Assembly (NCBI RefSeq): GCF_946223165.1 | Contig: NZ_CAMIBP010000008.1 | Location: 16,287-80,286 of the forward strand | DNA length: 64,000 bases | Direction of reading: 5' to 3' | Origin: an uncultured Corynebacterium sp. | GTDB lineage: Bacteria; Actinomycetota; Actinomycetes; Mycobacteriales; Mycobacteriaceae | Shown: positions 52,619-61,169 of the stretch, in pieces | Layout of the letters: the number at the start of each line of letters is the position of its first letter | How positions within the stretch are numbered: position 1 is the first letter of the stretch | Notes under the pieces: model-generated | The model's database searches: none | The model's input: only the letters and a program-made list of their open reading frames with translations | What the model was told of the DNA's origin: nothing | Position numbers and translations under genes: made by a program

Positions 52619-53479
52619 TTATCCTTCGAGTTCCGCATAAATCTCCGGGCTCACGCCAATGGCGCCCGTGGTGGGGTGCGGCGGATAATCGCCACGCTTG
52701 TCTAACTCCCGCGCCGCGGCCGCGTAGGCGCGGGCGCCGGTGGAGGAGGGGTCATACTCAATCACCGTTTTACCGTATCCGGGTGCCTCCGAGACGCGCA
52801 CGGAGCGGGGGATGACGTTGCCCAAGACTACGGCGCCGAACTGTTCCCGAACCTCATCGGCCACCTGCTCCGCCAGCTTGGTGCGGGCGTCAAACATGGT
52901 GAGAAGGATGCCGGAGATGTGGAGCTCCGGGTTGAGGTGCTCGCGGATCATGCCGATGTTGCCCAACAGCTGGCCCACGCCCTCCAGCGCGTAGTACTCG
53001 CACTGAATGGGGATGATGACCTCTTCGGCGCACGTCATGGCGTTGATGGTGAGTAGGCCCAGCGACGGCGGGCAGTCAATGAAGACATACCCGAAGCCGT
53101 GCTCTTCAATGAAACCGTTGTGGAGGGCATCATACAGCCGGAACTCGCGGCGCACGAGCGAGACCATCTCAATTTCCGCGCCGGCCAGGTCAATGGTGGC
53201 GGGGATGCAGTAGAGATTGTCATTCTCCGCGTTGACCTGCAGGGCTTCCTCCGCCGTGCAGTCACCCAGCAGGACCTCATAGGAGGACCGGGTGCCGGAG
53301 GTGTGGACGGCACCCACGGCCGTGGAGGCGTTGCCCTGCGGGTCCAGATCGATGACCAAGACCTTGTGGCCCGCCGCCGCCAGCGCGGCCGCCAGGTTGA
53401 CGGCCGAGGTGGTCTTGCCCACGCCGCCTTTCTGGTTGGCAACCGTAATCAAGCGGGGGTTAAAGCGCGCTGAACTCAT
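52619..53479 (-). CDS. parA: Chromosome partitioning ATPase ParA
   Basis: ParA moves the origin region and interacts with ParB. The 286-residue protein has the deviant Walker A ANQKGGVGKTTSAVNLAA near residue 17, Walker B FIDCPPSLGLLTINAM and the region IPIQCEYYALEGVGQLL. I chose the ATG at 53479, 8 bases after the rsmG stop; a GTG two codons upstream is possible. It is transcribed with rsmG and parB. Confidence 0.96.
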   Translation of the reverse strand: MSSARFNPRLITVANQKGGVGKTTSAVNLAAALAAAGHKVLVIDLDPQGNASTAVGAVHTSGTRSSYEVLLGDCTAEEALQVNAENDNLYCIPATIDLAGAEIEMVSLVRREFRLYDALHNGFIEEHGFGYVFIDCPPSLGLLTINAMTCAEEVIIPIQCEYYALEGVGQLLGNIGMIREHLNPELHISGILLTMFDARTKLAEQVADEVREQFGAVVLGNVIPRSVRVSEAPGYGKTVIEYDPSSTGARAYAAAARELDKRGDYPPHPTTGAIGVSPEIYAELEG

Positions 53480-53489
53480 GACCACTAGA

Positions 53490-54125
53490 TTACTTCACGC
53501 GCGGGACACGAATGATGGTGGTTCCGGAGACCTGCTCCACCGTGGCCTTTCCGCCGCCAGCCTTCGCAATGTCCGCCACGTCGCGCTCAAGTTCCTCATA
53601 GACCGAGTCACCCTTCATGGCGATCATCTCGCCGCCCACGCGCACGAGCGGCAGCGACCACTTGGCTAGCTTGCCCAACGGGGCCACGGCGCGGGAAGTG
53701 ACGATGTCCGCGCCGGAGACCGCGCGCTTGATGGGGCCCTCCTCGGCGCGGCCTCGGATGACGGTGACGTTGTCCAGAACCAGGAGGTCGACGACCTCCT
53801 GGAGATACGTCGAGCGCTTGAGCAGCGGCTCGATGAGGGTGATGTCTAGGTCCGGGCGGGCGATAGCCAGCGGGATGCCGGGCAGGCCGGCGCCGGATCC
53901 GACGTCGACAACGCGGGCATCGGCAGCCATGACCTGGCCGATGACGGCGCAGTTGACGATGTGCCGGTCCCACAGGCGCGGGATCTCACGCGGGCCCATG
54001 AAACCGCGCACGTGGCCGTCGGTGGCCAGGGAGTCGTGGTACTTCTGCGCCAGCGGGAGGCGCTGTCCAAAAACGTCAGCCGGCTCAGGCAGTGCGCCGG
54101 CCGGCTGGTTCGATGCTTCAGTCAT
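53490..54125 (-). CDS. rsmG: 16S rRNA (guanine-527-N7) methyltransferase RsmG
   Basis: RsmG methylates G527 of 16S rRNA; its loss gives low-level streptomycin resistance. The 211-residue protein has MGPREIPRLWDRHIVNCAVI, the S-adenosylmethionine motif VVDVGSGAGLPGIPLAIARP and VTSRAVAPLGKLAKWSLPLV. It starts 20 bases after yidC, so no jag gene lies between them. It ends 11 bases before the parA start. Confidence 0.95.
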   Translation of the reverse strand: MTEASNQPAGALPEPADVFGQRLPLAQKYHDSLATDGHVRGFMGPREIPRLWDRHIVNCAVIGQVMAADARVVDVGSGAGLPGIPLAIARPDLDITLIEPLLKRSTYLQEVVDLLVLDNVTVIRGRAEEGPIKRAVSGADIVTSRAVAPLGKLAKWSLPLVRVGGEMIAMKGDSVYEELERDVADIAKAGGGKATVEQVSGTTIIRVPRVK

Positions 54126-54144
54126 CTACGTAGTGTTCTTATGC

Positions 54145-55107
54145 TTACTTGTTGTTCTTGCGCTGCTTCTTGGTGCGGTTGTCGGTGCGGCGGGCACCCG
54201 GCTTCGGGGCGCTGGTGCGCTTGGCCTCGGCCTTGGCACGCTCCTCAGCCTCTTCTTCCTCATCCATCTTCTTGTACACGAGATGCGTCTGGAAGAAGGT
54301 CCACACGGTGTTGGAGAGCATGTAGAACAGCAGACCGATGGGCCAAATAGCACCGGAGATGATAAGCGATGCTGGCATGAACCACAGCATCATGTTGTTC
54401 ATCATCTTGGTCTGCATTTCCATCATCTCGGCGTTCTGGCCGGTGGGTGCATTGACCTTGCCAGCGGCCTTACGCTTCTCCTGACGGTTGAGGGAGAAAC
54501 GTGCGTTGAAGTGGGTGAGCACAGCAATGACGGCAATGAGCGGCACGATGATCATCGCAGCCTGGGCCACGGTGACGTTTTCCAGGATGGGGGAGTTGAC
54601 GCGCAGGTTGGCCACGATCGGCACGCCGAAGACCTTGGCGTTGGTGAAGGACTGCACCAGCTCCGGCGAGAAGATGTAGTTCGCCGTATTCGCGTTGTCC
54701 TCCACGGACATGCCCAGGCCGCCGGCGCCGGTGCCGGTTCGGTCAAAGGAGCGCAGCACGTGGAACAGGCCAATGAAGACCGGGATCTGCGCGAACATCG
54801 GAAGGCAGCCGGCCACGGGGCGCACGCCGGACTCCTTGTAGATCTTCTGCATCTCCTCAGCAGCCTTGGTCTGGTCATTCGGATACTTGGACCGAATTTC
54901 CTGGATCTTCGGCTGGATCTCCTGCATCTTGCGGCCGGAGCGCAGCTGATTGATGGTCGGCTTGACCAGCAGGGCCTTGATGGTCCAGGTGAGCAGCACG
55001 ATCGCGAGGATCCAGGTGCCACCCCAGTCCGGGCTGAGCACGAAGCTCAGCAGCCAGTGCCAGAACCACAGCACGGCCGAGATAGGCCAGTAGACGAAAT
55101 AAAGCAC
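54145..55107 (-). CDS. yidC: Membrane protein insertase YidC
   Basis: YidC inserts and folds membrane proteins, alone or with SecYEG. The 320-residue protein is of the short actinobacterial type without the large periplasmic domain. It has five hydrophobic segments, with the conserved Arg in LRSGRKMQEIQPKIQEIR and the cytoplasmic hairpin, GCLPMFAQIPVFIGLFHVLR, and a basic tail ending RRTDNRTKKQRKNNK for ribosome contact. The start is the GTG at 55107 after AGGAAG; the longer frame to 55245 overlaps yidD. Confidence 0.93.
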   Translation of the reverse strand: MLYFVYWPISAVLWFWHWLLSFVLSPDWGGTWILAIVLLTWTIKALLVKPTINQLRSGRKMQEIQPKIQEIRSKYPNDQTKAAEEMQKIYKESGVRPVAGCLPMFAQIPVFIGLFHVLRSFDRTGTGAGGLGMSVEDNANTANYIFSPELVQSFTNAKVFGVPIVANLRVNSPILENVTVAQAAMIIVPLIAVIAVLTHFNARFSLNRQEKRKAAGKVNAPTGQNAEMMEMQTKMMNNMMLWFMPASLIISGAIWPIGLLFYMLSNTVWTFFQTHLVYKKMDEEEEAEERAKAEAKRTSAPKPGARRTDNRTKKQRKNNK

Positions 55108-55117
55108 GTATATCTTC

Positions 55118-55387
55118 CTAGTTAAGTGACGAGACCGGGTCGAAGCCGCCCGGATGCCAGGGCCCGCACTTGCAGATCCTGACCAACGCCATGACGGAAC
55201 CCTTGAGCGCGCCGTGCACGGAGAGGGCCTCCAGGGCATACGCACTGCACGTGGGTTCGAAACGGCAGGTGGAACCTAGTTTAAGGGCTGAGAGATGTTT
55301 TTGGTAGAAACGCACCGCGTGCACTAGCGGTTTTGCGGCGCCCCGGGCCTCCGGGATCTCTTCACCACCCGTGTTGTAGTAGGGCAT
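55118..55387 (-). CDS. yidD: Membrane protein insertion efficiency factor YidD
   Basis: The 89-residue protein has the YidD pattern RFYQKHLSALKLGSTCRFEP, TCSAYALEALSVHGALKG and CGPWHPGGFDPV with its conserved cysteines. YidD helps YidC-dependent insertion. It lies between rnpA (5 bases) and yidC (10 bases), the standard order. Confidence 0.94.
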   Translation of the reverse strand: MPYYNTGGEEIPEARGAAKPLVHAVRFYQKHLSALKLGSTCRFEPTCSAYALEALSVHGALKGSVMALVRICKCGPWHPGGFDPVSSLN

Positions 55388-55392
55388 GGCTG

Positions 55393-55791
55393 TTATGACT
55401 GCCGCTGCGAGCGTGCCGATGCCGTTCCCGCCGCGCCGCCCCGCACCTTGCGCAGTGCCCGCCGGATGTCGCGCTCGAGCTGAACCGAGGAGGCATCGGC
55501 AGCGCCGGGCAGGGCCCGGATGACGATGTCAGCGGTGGCGGGCAGCGCCAACTCGGGATCCGCGGCCAGGCCCATGCACACATGACGAAGCCGCCGGGAG
55601 GTGCGGTGACGAATCACCGCGTTTCCGACGGCTTTAGAAACAACCAAGCCGAAGCGCGGGCCAGAGGCCGCAACTTCGGCGGAAGCGTCGTTATAGTGCA
55701 CGACGACGGTGCGTGATCCCGCACGGCTGCCACCCTTAATAGTCCGGCGAAAATCGGCCGGAGAAGACAGCTTGGAATGCGGGGGAAGCAT
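55393..55791 (-). CDS. rnpA: Ribonuclease P protein component
   Basis: The 132-residue basic protein assists the RNase P RNA in tRNA 5' processing. It starts MLPPHSKLSSPADFRRTIKG and has the RNR-type motif in GLVVSKAVGNAVIRHRTSRR. The ATG at 55791 is only 2 bases after the rpmH stop. The RNA subunit gene is not in this window. Confidence 0.93.
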   Translation of the reverse strand: MLPPHSKLSSPADFRRTIKGGSRAGSRTVVVHYNDASAEVAASGPRFGLVVSKAVGNAVIRHRTSRRLRHVCMGLAADPELALPATADIVIRALPGAADASSVQLERDIRRALRKVRGGAAGTASARSQRQS

Positions 55792-55793
55792 GA

Positions 55794-55937
55794 CTATGCA
55801 GTCAGCTTTGCGCGACCCTTCTTGCGACGTGCAGCCACGATTGCGCGACCTGCACGGGTGCTCATGCGGGTACGGAAGCCATGCTTGCGAGCACGACGAC
55901 GGTTGTTCGGCTGGAACGTCCGCTTGCCCTTTGCCAC
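55794..55937 (-). CDS. rpmH: 50S ribosomal protein L34
   Basis: The 47-residue protein reads AKGKRTFQPNNRRRARKHGF and RMSTRAGRAIVAARRKKGRA, the full L34 sequence pattern. It starts with GTG at 55937 after AAGGAGA. It is the first gene of the leftward operon from the dnaA region, transcribed with rnpA, yidD and yidC. Confidence 0.97.
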   Translation of the reverse strand: MAKGKRTFQPNNRRRARKHGFRTRMSTRAGRAIVAARRKKGRAKLTA

Positions 55938-56518
55938 GGTAATTCTCCTTGAAGTTATGCGCGGCCCAAGGCCGCAAAGTTGAAATATCGCACAAGCCCA
56001 ACCGAGTGGGGGCTCGCGCGCACAGCACAACGCTGCGATAGACCATGACAGATTACGTGATTTGACTCGCGTTGAACAAATCGACACTCGGGTGCACCCG
56101 AAATTACAAAGATGTTTTTCTGCCCAGCTCATCGGCATGTTTGCGCCCCTTTGCTGCACCAACCCGAGCCCGCGCCGCACACGGGTTCGGACTCTACCTG
56201 TGAGCGTCACAGCCCTGTGGAGAAACGACTAGACGCCTGTGGCTCAAAGGCGGTAAAACACTATTCGTCCGAGGTCAGCGGCGCTGCCTGCCATGTGGAT
56301 AACTCTCAATTAAAACTTGAGGCTTTTTAGATTTCCGCAGGTCACAGGCTACCGAACCCTCAATGCGAGTTATCCACAGCCATGCGCTAGGCTGTGAATA
56401 ACTTACTTATCCACAGATGTGAATAACGCTGTGGATGACCCGCGCAACCAGCGAAATCTGGGTGTGATCAAGCGGGTGAAAATCTTGTAATTTCACGAAC
56501 CAAACCAGAGGGAACCGC
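55938..56518. promoter_or_regulatory. rpmH-dnaA intergenic region with DnaA boxes
   Basis: This 581-base stretch holds the divergent promoters of rpmH and dnaA and no gene. Perfect DnaA boxes (TTATCCACA or complement) lie at 56294-56302, 56370-56378 and 56407-56415. One- or two-mismatch boxes lie at 56216-56224, 56393-56401, 56418-56426 and 56430-56438. A TGATCA at 56465 and TTGTAATTTCAC at 56485-56496 repeat motifs also found beyond dnaA. The dense boxes suggest dnaA autoregulation. Confidence 0.85.
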
Positions 56519-58087
56519 GTGTCTGAACCACAACACAGCGTGACCGCCACGTGGCGTGCAGTCGTCGAGGAACTGTTGGCCGAAGCAGAGCGACCCGGCA
56601 GCGACGTGCCCGCGCTGACGCACTCCCAGCGCCTATACCTGCGCCTCGTCGAACCCATCATGGTGGACAACGGCTACGCCTTCCTCGCCGCCCCGGACGA
56701 GCGCGGCAAGCAGGTCATCGAGTCCGAGCTTGGCGAGCTCATCACCAGCGCGCTTTCCCGACTGTTTAGCCGTCCTTTCTCCCTTGCCGTCTCCGTCAAG
56801 AACGACGCACCGGACCCCGAACACACCCCGTCCGCACCCGCCGCGGCCCCGGCAGCAGCCCCCACCACTGCCTCCGCGCCTCCGCGCCAGGACGAGTGGC
56901 AGGACACCTTCGCCTCTCCGGCGCCCTCCGGTATGGCGCCGGCCAGCCTCGACGAGCTTGCCGATGCCCACCGCGCGCAGCAGGCCCAACAGGGCTCCGG
57001 CCTCCTCGGCTCCCGCATCCCACGCGAGACCCCGGCGCACGATCCCAACCGCGAGACCTCCCTCAACCCGAAGCACACCTTCGAAAACTTCGTCATCGGC
57101 TCGTCCAACCGCTTTGCCAACGGCGCCGCCGTCGCCGTGGCCGAGTCCCCGGCGCTGGCCTACAACCCGCTGTTCATCTGGGGCGGCTCCGGACTGGGCA
57201 AGACGCACCTGCTCCATGCCGCCGGCAACTATGCCCAGCTGCTCCACCCGGGATTGCGCGTGAAGTACGTGTCCTCCGAGGAGTTCACCAACGACTACAT
57301 CAACTCCCTGCGCGACGACCGCCAGGAGTCCTTCAAGCGGCGCTACCGTAACCTCGACATCCTCATGGTCGACGACATCCAATTCCTGGAGGGCAAGGAG
57401 TCGACGCAGGAGGAGTTCTTCCACACGTTCAACGCGCTGCACCAGGCCAACAAGCAGATCATCTTGTCGTCCGATCGCCCGCCGAAGCAGCTCACCACGT
57501 TGGAAGATCGCCTGCGTACCCGCTTCGAGGGCGGTCTCATCACGGACGTCCAGCCGCCGGATCTGGAGACCCGCATCGCCATCCTCATGAAGAAGGCGGA
57601 GTCCGACGGCACGCGCATCGACCGCGACGTGCTCGAACTCATCGCGTCGCGTTTTGAAAACTCCATCCGCGAGCTCGAGGGCGCGCTCATCCGAGTGTCC
57701 GCGTACTCGTCCCTGGTCAACCAGCCCATCGACATGGAGATGGCAGAGATTGCGCTGCGCGATCTGGTCCCGGATTCCGCCGGACGACAGATCACCGCCG
57801 CCGTCATCATCGACGTCACCGCAGACTACTTCTCCATCGACGCCGACGATCTGCGCGGCGCGGGGAAGAAGCGCACCATCGCGCACGCCCGCCAGCTGGC
57901 CATGTACCTGTGCCGCGAGCTCACCGAGATGTCGCTGCCCAAGATCGGCGAGCAATTCGGCGGCAAGGACCACACGACGGTCATGTATGCGGACCGCAAG
58001 ATCCGTAAGGAAATGAACGAAAACCGCGAGACGTATACGGAGATCCAGGAGCTAACCTCCAAGATCCAGACTGCGGCGCGCTCCTAG
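56519..58087 (+). CDS. dnaA: Chromosomal replication initiator DnaA
   Basis: DnaA binds the boxes at oriC and opens the DNA. The 522-residue protein has an N-terminal interaction domain (1-90), a Pro/Ala-rich linker (about 100-175), the AAA+ ATPase from about 185 with Walker A WGGSGLGKTHLLHAAGNYA and Walker B LDILMVDDIQFLEGK, and the DNA-binding signature QFGGKDHTTVMYADRKIRK at the C terminus. It starts with GTG at 56519. A strong terminator follows at 58125. Confidence 0.97.
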   Translation: MSEPQHSVTATWRAVVEELLAEAERPGSDVPALTHSQRLYLRLVEPIMVDNGYAFLAAPDERGKQVIESELGELITSALSRLFSRPFSLAVSVKNDAPDPEHTPSAPAAAPAAAPTTASAPPRQDEWQDTFASPAPSGMAPASLDELADAHRAQQAQQGSGLLGSRIPRETPAHDPNRETSLNPKHTFENFVIGSSNRFANGAAVAVAESPALAYNPLFIWGGSGLGKTHLLHAAGNYAQLLHPGLRVKYVSSEEFTNDYINSLRDDRQESFKRRYRNLDILMVDDIQFLEGKESTQEEFFHTFNALHQANKQIILSSDRPPKQLTTLEDRLRTRFEGGLITDVQPPDLETRIAILMKKAESDGTRIDRDVLELIASRFENSIRELEGALIRVSAYSSLVNQPIDMEMAEIALRDLVPDSAGRQITAAVIIDVTADYFSIDADDLRGAGKKRTIAHARQLAMYLCRELTEMSLPKIGEQFGGKDHTTVMYADRKIRKEMNENRETYTEIQELTSKIQTAARS

Positions 58088-58124
58088 CGCCAGCTCGCCA
58101 GCCACATCCCTCAGCTATCCACAG

Positions 58125-58149
58125 GCGGCCCCGACAGGGGCCGCTTTTT
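58125..58149 (+). terminator. Rho-independent terminator after dnaA
   Basis: GCGGCCCC, loop GACA, GGGGCCGC, then TTTTT. It shields oriC from dnaA transcription. Confidence 0.92.
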
Positions 58150-58288
58150 GCATGTCTGAACAGCACATAAGCGTTATCCACAGGGTTTCCCACACCTGTG
58201 TAATTACACAGATGTAACTAGGTGGACTTGCTCACACCAAGGGATTCCACAGCGCGACGCAGAGGCAGGGACGGTAATGACAAGGCTG

Positions 58289-58440
58289 TGATCAACCGCG
58301 GCCGGATCGGTGGGATACATGTGATCACTGTGTGGACAACTCCAGGCCCGTCGGCGTTGATCACAGAAAGTTGTCATTTCCCACACGCAGATCACAAGGC
58401 CGATCACAGCGCCAAAACCCGCCCCGACGTCCGCTGATCA
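58289..58440. repeat. Array of GATCA motifs in oriC
   Basis: GATCA occurs at 58290, 58323, 58359, 58390, 58402 and 58436, mostly as TGATCA or GATCAC, with steps of 33, 36, 31, 12 and 34 bases. Most steps are near three helical turns. The copy at 58321-58328 is the palindrome GTGATCAC. Confidence 0.7.
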
Positions 58441-58444
58441 GGGG

Positions 58445-58495
58445 TTATCCCCAGATTCCACACCGCCTATTACTACTACCAACGTTTTAAAAAAG
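58445..58495 (+). other. Candidate basal unwinding element of oriC
   Basis: The order DnaA box (TTATCCCCA), GC-containing spacer, four triplets CTATTACTACTA (58467-58478) and AT-rich stretch matches the box-spacer-trio-unwinding layout described for Bacillus subtilis. The polarity fits DnaA loading from the box into the AT-rich DNA toward dnaN. Confidence 0.6.
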
Positions 58496-58724
58496 ACTCT
58501 TAAGGCAAAAATGGAGCGTGTGGAATTCGGCGCGGTACCCGGACTGCAGCGCTGCATCGGACCGCACCGGCGAGCGAGAACGGAATGGAGACACGACCTA
58601 GCCCATGCGGTAAGTTGGTTACTCGAATTCGAATTACATGTAATTCCCTCTCTCGCGAGCGCGCCGTTCCGGCTGCGCAGGTGCGGATCTGGTAATTACA
58701 CGAGACCCTCGAGGAGTCACAGTC

Positions 58725-59915
58725 ATGGAAAGCACCGGCGCCGTGTCATTCCGCGTTGCCAAGGACGACTTTTCCGACGCGGTCGCCTGGGTGGCCCGCA
58801 ACCTGCCGTCCAAGGTGACGCAGCCGGTCCTGCGCGCCATGCTCATTACTGCCGACGATCACGGGCTTGAGCTCAGCGGCTTCGACTACGAGGTGTCCAC
58901 GCGCGTGCGCATCCCGGCTGAGATTGAAGGCACCGGCACTATCGCCGTGGCCGGCAAGCTCATCGCGGACATCGTCGCCTCGCTGCCCAACAAGCCGGTG
59001 GACATCGCGCTCGAAGGCTCCAAGGTCATGCTCACCTGCGGTTCTTCCCGCTTCGAGCTTCCGCTCATCCCGCTCGATGACTACCCGCAGCTGCCCACGC
59101 TGCCGGAGGTCACCGGCGCCATCAACCCGCAGCTCTTCGTCGAGGCCGTCTCCCAGGTGGCCTCCGCGGCCGGCCGCGACGACACCCTGCCCATGCTCAC
59201 CGGCGTGCACGTCGAGGTGCACGGGAAGAACATGATCCTCACGGCCACGGACCGTTTCCGCCTGGCCATGCGCACCCTCGAGTGGGAGCCGGCTGCGGCG
59301 GATGTCGAGGCAAAGCTGCTCGTCCCGGCCAAGACGCTGCAGGACAATGCTCGCTCGCTCGACACGCACCTCACCACCCCGGTGGAGATCGCCGTGGGCA
59401 CGGGCGACTCCGTCGGCGCGGACGGCCTCTTCGGCCTCCACACCGAGTCTCGCGAGACCACCACCCGCATGCTCGATGCCGACTTCCCCAACGTCGGCCC
59501 GCTGCTGCCGAAGACGCACACCGCCATCGCTTCCATCGAGGTCGGTCCACTCCAGGAAGCCATCCGCCGCGTCGCGCTGCTCACCGAGCGCAACGCGCAG
59601 GTGCGCATGCACTTCAGCGAGGGTCAGGTTATCCTTCAGGCCGGCGGTTCCGACTCCGGCGCGGCGCAGGAGACCCTGCCCTGCGCGTTCACCGGCCGCG
59701 ACGAGCTGGTCATCGCGTTCAACCCGACCTACCTCAAGGACGGACTGGCGGTCATGCACACCGATCGCGTGGTCTTCGGCTTCACCGAGTCCTCGCGCCC
59801 GGCCATCATCATCCCGGAGCCGGAGGAGATCCCCGAGGCAGACGAGGACGGTAACTTCCCGACCCCGGAGACGTACTTCACGTACCTGCTCATGCCGGTC
59901 CGCCTGCCGGGCTAA
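58725..59915 (+). CDS. dnaN: DNA polymerase III sliding clamp (beta subunit)
   Basis: The 396-residue clamp tethers DNA polymerase III to DNA. It has three similar domains: MESTGAVSFRVAKDDFSDAV, then LPMLTGVHVEVHGKNMILTA with DRFRLAMR, and IEVGPLQEAIRRVALL at the third. The end TYLLMPVRLPG is the usual clamp C terminus. The ATG at 58725 follows GAGGAG. GTAATTACAC lies 25 bases before it. recF follows after 36 bases. Confidence 0.97.
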   Translation: MESTGAVSFRVAKDDFSDAVAWVARNLPSKVTQPVLRAMLITADDHGLELSGFDYEVSTRVRIPAEIEGTGTIAVAGKLIADIVASLPNKPVDIALEGSKVMLTCGSSRFELPLIPLDDYPQLPTLPEVTGAINPQLFVEAVSQVASAAGRDDTLPMLTGVHVEVHGKNMILTATDRFRLAMRTLEWEPAAADVEAKLLVPAKTLQDNARSLDTHLTTPVEIAVGTGDSVGADGLFGLHTESRETTTRMLDADFPNVGPLLPKTHTAIASIEVGPLQEAIRRVALLTERNAQVRMHFSEGQVILQAGGSDSGAAQETLPCAFTGRDELVIAFNPTYLKDGLAVMHTDRVVFGFTESSRPAIIIPEPEEIPEADEDGNFPTPETYFTYLLMPVRLPG

Positions 59916-59951
59916 ACGCCCGCATTCTCGAGAGCGGACAACGCCACCCAC

Positions 59952-61169
59952 ATGTACGTTTCTGACGTCGACATTCGTGATTTTCGCTCGTGGCCGGAGC
60001 TGAAGCTCAGCCTCGAGCCGGGAATCACGCTCTTTGTTGGCCGCAACGGTTTTGGTAAGACGAACATTGTCGAGGCCATCGGCTATGCCGCCCACCTGGG
60101 ATCGCACCGTGTGAGCACGGACGCCCCGCTCGTGCGCGAGGGCGCGGAGAACGCCCGTGTCTCCGTCACCGCGGTCAACCAGGGCCGTGAGCTCACCGCG
60201 CATCTGCTCATCAAGCCGCATCAAGCCAATCAGGCGCAGCTTAATCGCACGCGGCTCAAGTCGCCGCGGGAGCTGCTCGGCGTGGTGAAGACGGTGCTCT
60301 TCTCCCCGGAGGACTTGGCCCTCGTGCGCGGCGAGCCGTCCGAGCGTCGGGCCTACCTTGACGCCATCATCGCCACCCGCTTCCCGCGCCTGGCCGGCGT
60401 CAAGGCCGACTATGACAAGGTGCTCAAGCAGCGCACTGCCCTGCTTAAGAATGCGAGCCAGGCGCTGCGGCGCGGCTACGGCGACGACGAGGGGGCATCG
60501 GCGCTCGCCACCCTCGATGTGTGGGATGCGCAGCTCGCCATGCTCGGCGCACAGGTCATCCTCGCGCGCCTCGAACTCCTTGATGAGCTGGCCACCCTTA
60601 TCCCCGAGGCCTACGCGGGGCTCGCGCCGGAGTCCCGGCCTGCCTCCGTGGATTATCGCTGTACCGTCGACTATTCCGACCGCGAGGTCATCGAGGCTCA
60701 GATGCTCACGGAGCTCGCGGCCCAGCGCAAGCGGGAGATCGAGCGCGGCATAACTCTTGTCGGCCCGCACCGCGACGATTTGGTGCTCAACCTGGGCAGC
60801 CAGCCGGCGAAGGGCTTCGCCTCACACGGCGAGACATGGTCGTATGCCATCGCGCTGCGGCTGGCGGAATGTACGCTGCTGCGCTCCGACGGCTCCGATC
60901 CCATCCTCGTCCTCGACGACGTGTTTGCAGAACTCGACGCCAAGCGGCGCGAGAAGCTCGTCCACCTGGCCGCGGCGGCAGAGCAGGTGCTCATCACCGC
61001 CGCCGTCGACGAAGACCTGCCGGACAACCTCGAGCCGATCGTGCGCTACGAGGTCACCGTCGCCGACACGGATACGGGACGCATTTCTCAGATCGCCCGT
61101 GTCGAGTCCTCGTCGGAATCCACATCGGAGCCCGCTGTAGAAACCACCGCGGAGCCCGCCGATGAGTGA
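59952..61169 (+). CDS. recF: DNA repair and recombination protein RecF
   Basis: RecF helps load RecA at gaps. The 405-residue ABC-type ATPase has Walker A FVGRNGFGKTNIVEAIGY near residue 30, the signature region KRREIERG-like KREIERGITLVGPHRDDLVL, and Walker B DPILVLDDVFAELDAKRREK. A tail of about 30 residues rich in Ser, Thr and Glu lies beyond the usual end. Its stop overlaps the next start by 8 bases. Confidence 0.96.
   Translation: MYVSDVDIRDFRSWPELKLSLEPGITLFVGRNGFGKTNIVEAIGYAAHLGSHRVSTDAPLVREGAENARVSVTAVNQGRELTAHLLIKPHQANQAQLNRTRLKSPRELLGVVKTVLFSPEDLALVRGEPSERRAYLDAIIATRFPRLAGVKADYDKVLKQRTALLKNASQALRRGYGDDEGASALATLDVWDAQLAMLGAQVILARLELLDELATLIPEAYAGLAPESRPASVDYRCTVDYSDREVIEAQMLTELAAQRKREIERGITLVGPHRDDLVLNLGSQPAKGFASHGETWSYAIALRLAECTLLRSDGSDPILVLDDVFAELDAKRREKLVHLAAAAEQVLITAAVDEDLPDNLEPIVRYEVTVADTDTGRISQIARVESSSESTSEPAVETTAEPADE

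Larger units (their letters stand above)
58088..58724. other. oriC: Replication origin region oriC (dnaA-dnaN intergenic)
   Basis: The 637 bases contain DnaA boxes at 58115-58123 (CTATCCACA), 58174-58182 (TTATCCACA), 58331-58339 (TGTGGACAA) and 58445-58453 (TTATCCCCA). After the last box come a GC-rich spacer, the triplets CTA-TTA-CTA-CTA at 58467-58478 (TAG/TAA on the minus strand, as in DnaA-trios) and an AT-rich stretch AACGTTTTAAAAAA, a plausible unwinding site. Six GATCA motifs lie at 58290-58440. Palindromes CTGTGTAATTACACAG (58196) and GAATTACATGTAATTC (58631) flank the core. The dnaN promoter lies at the right end. Confidence 0.9.
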
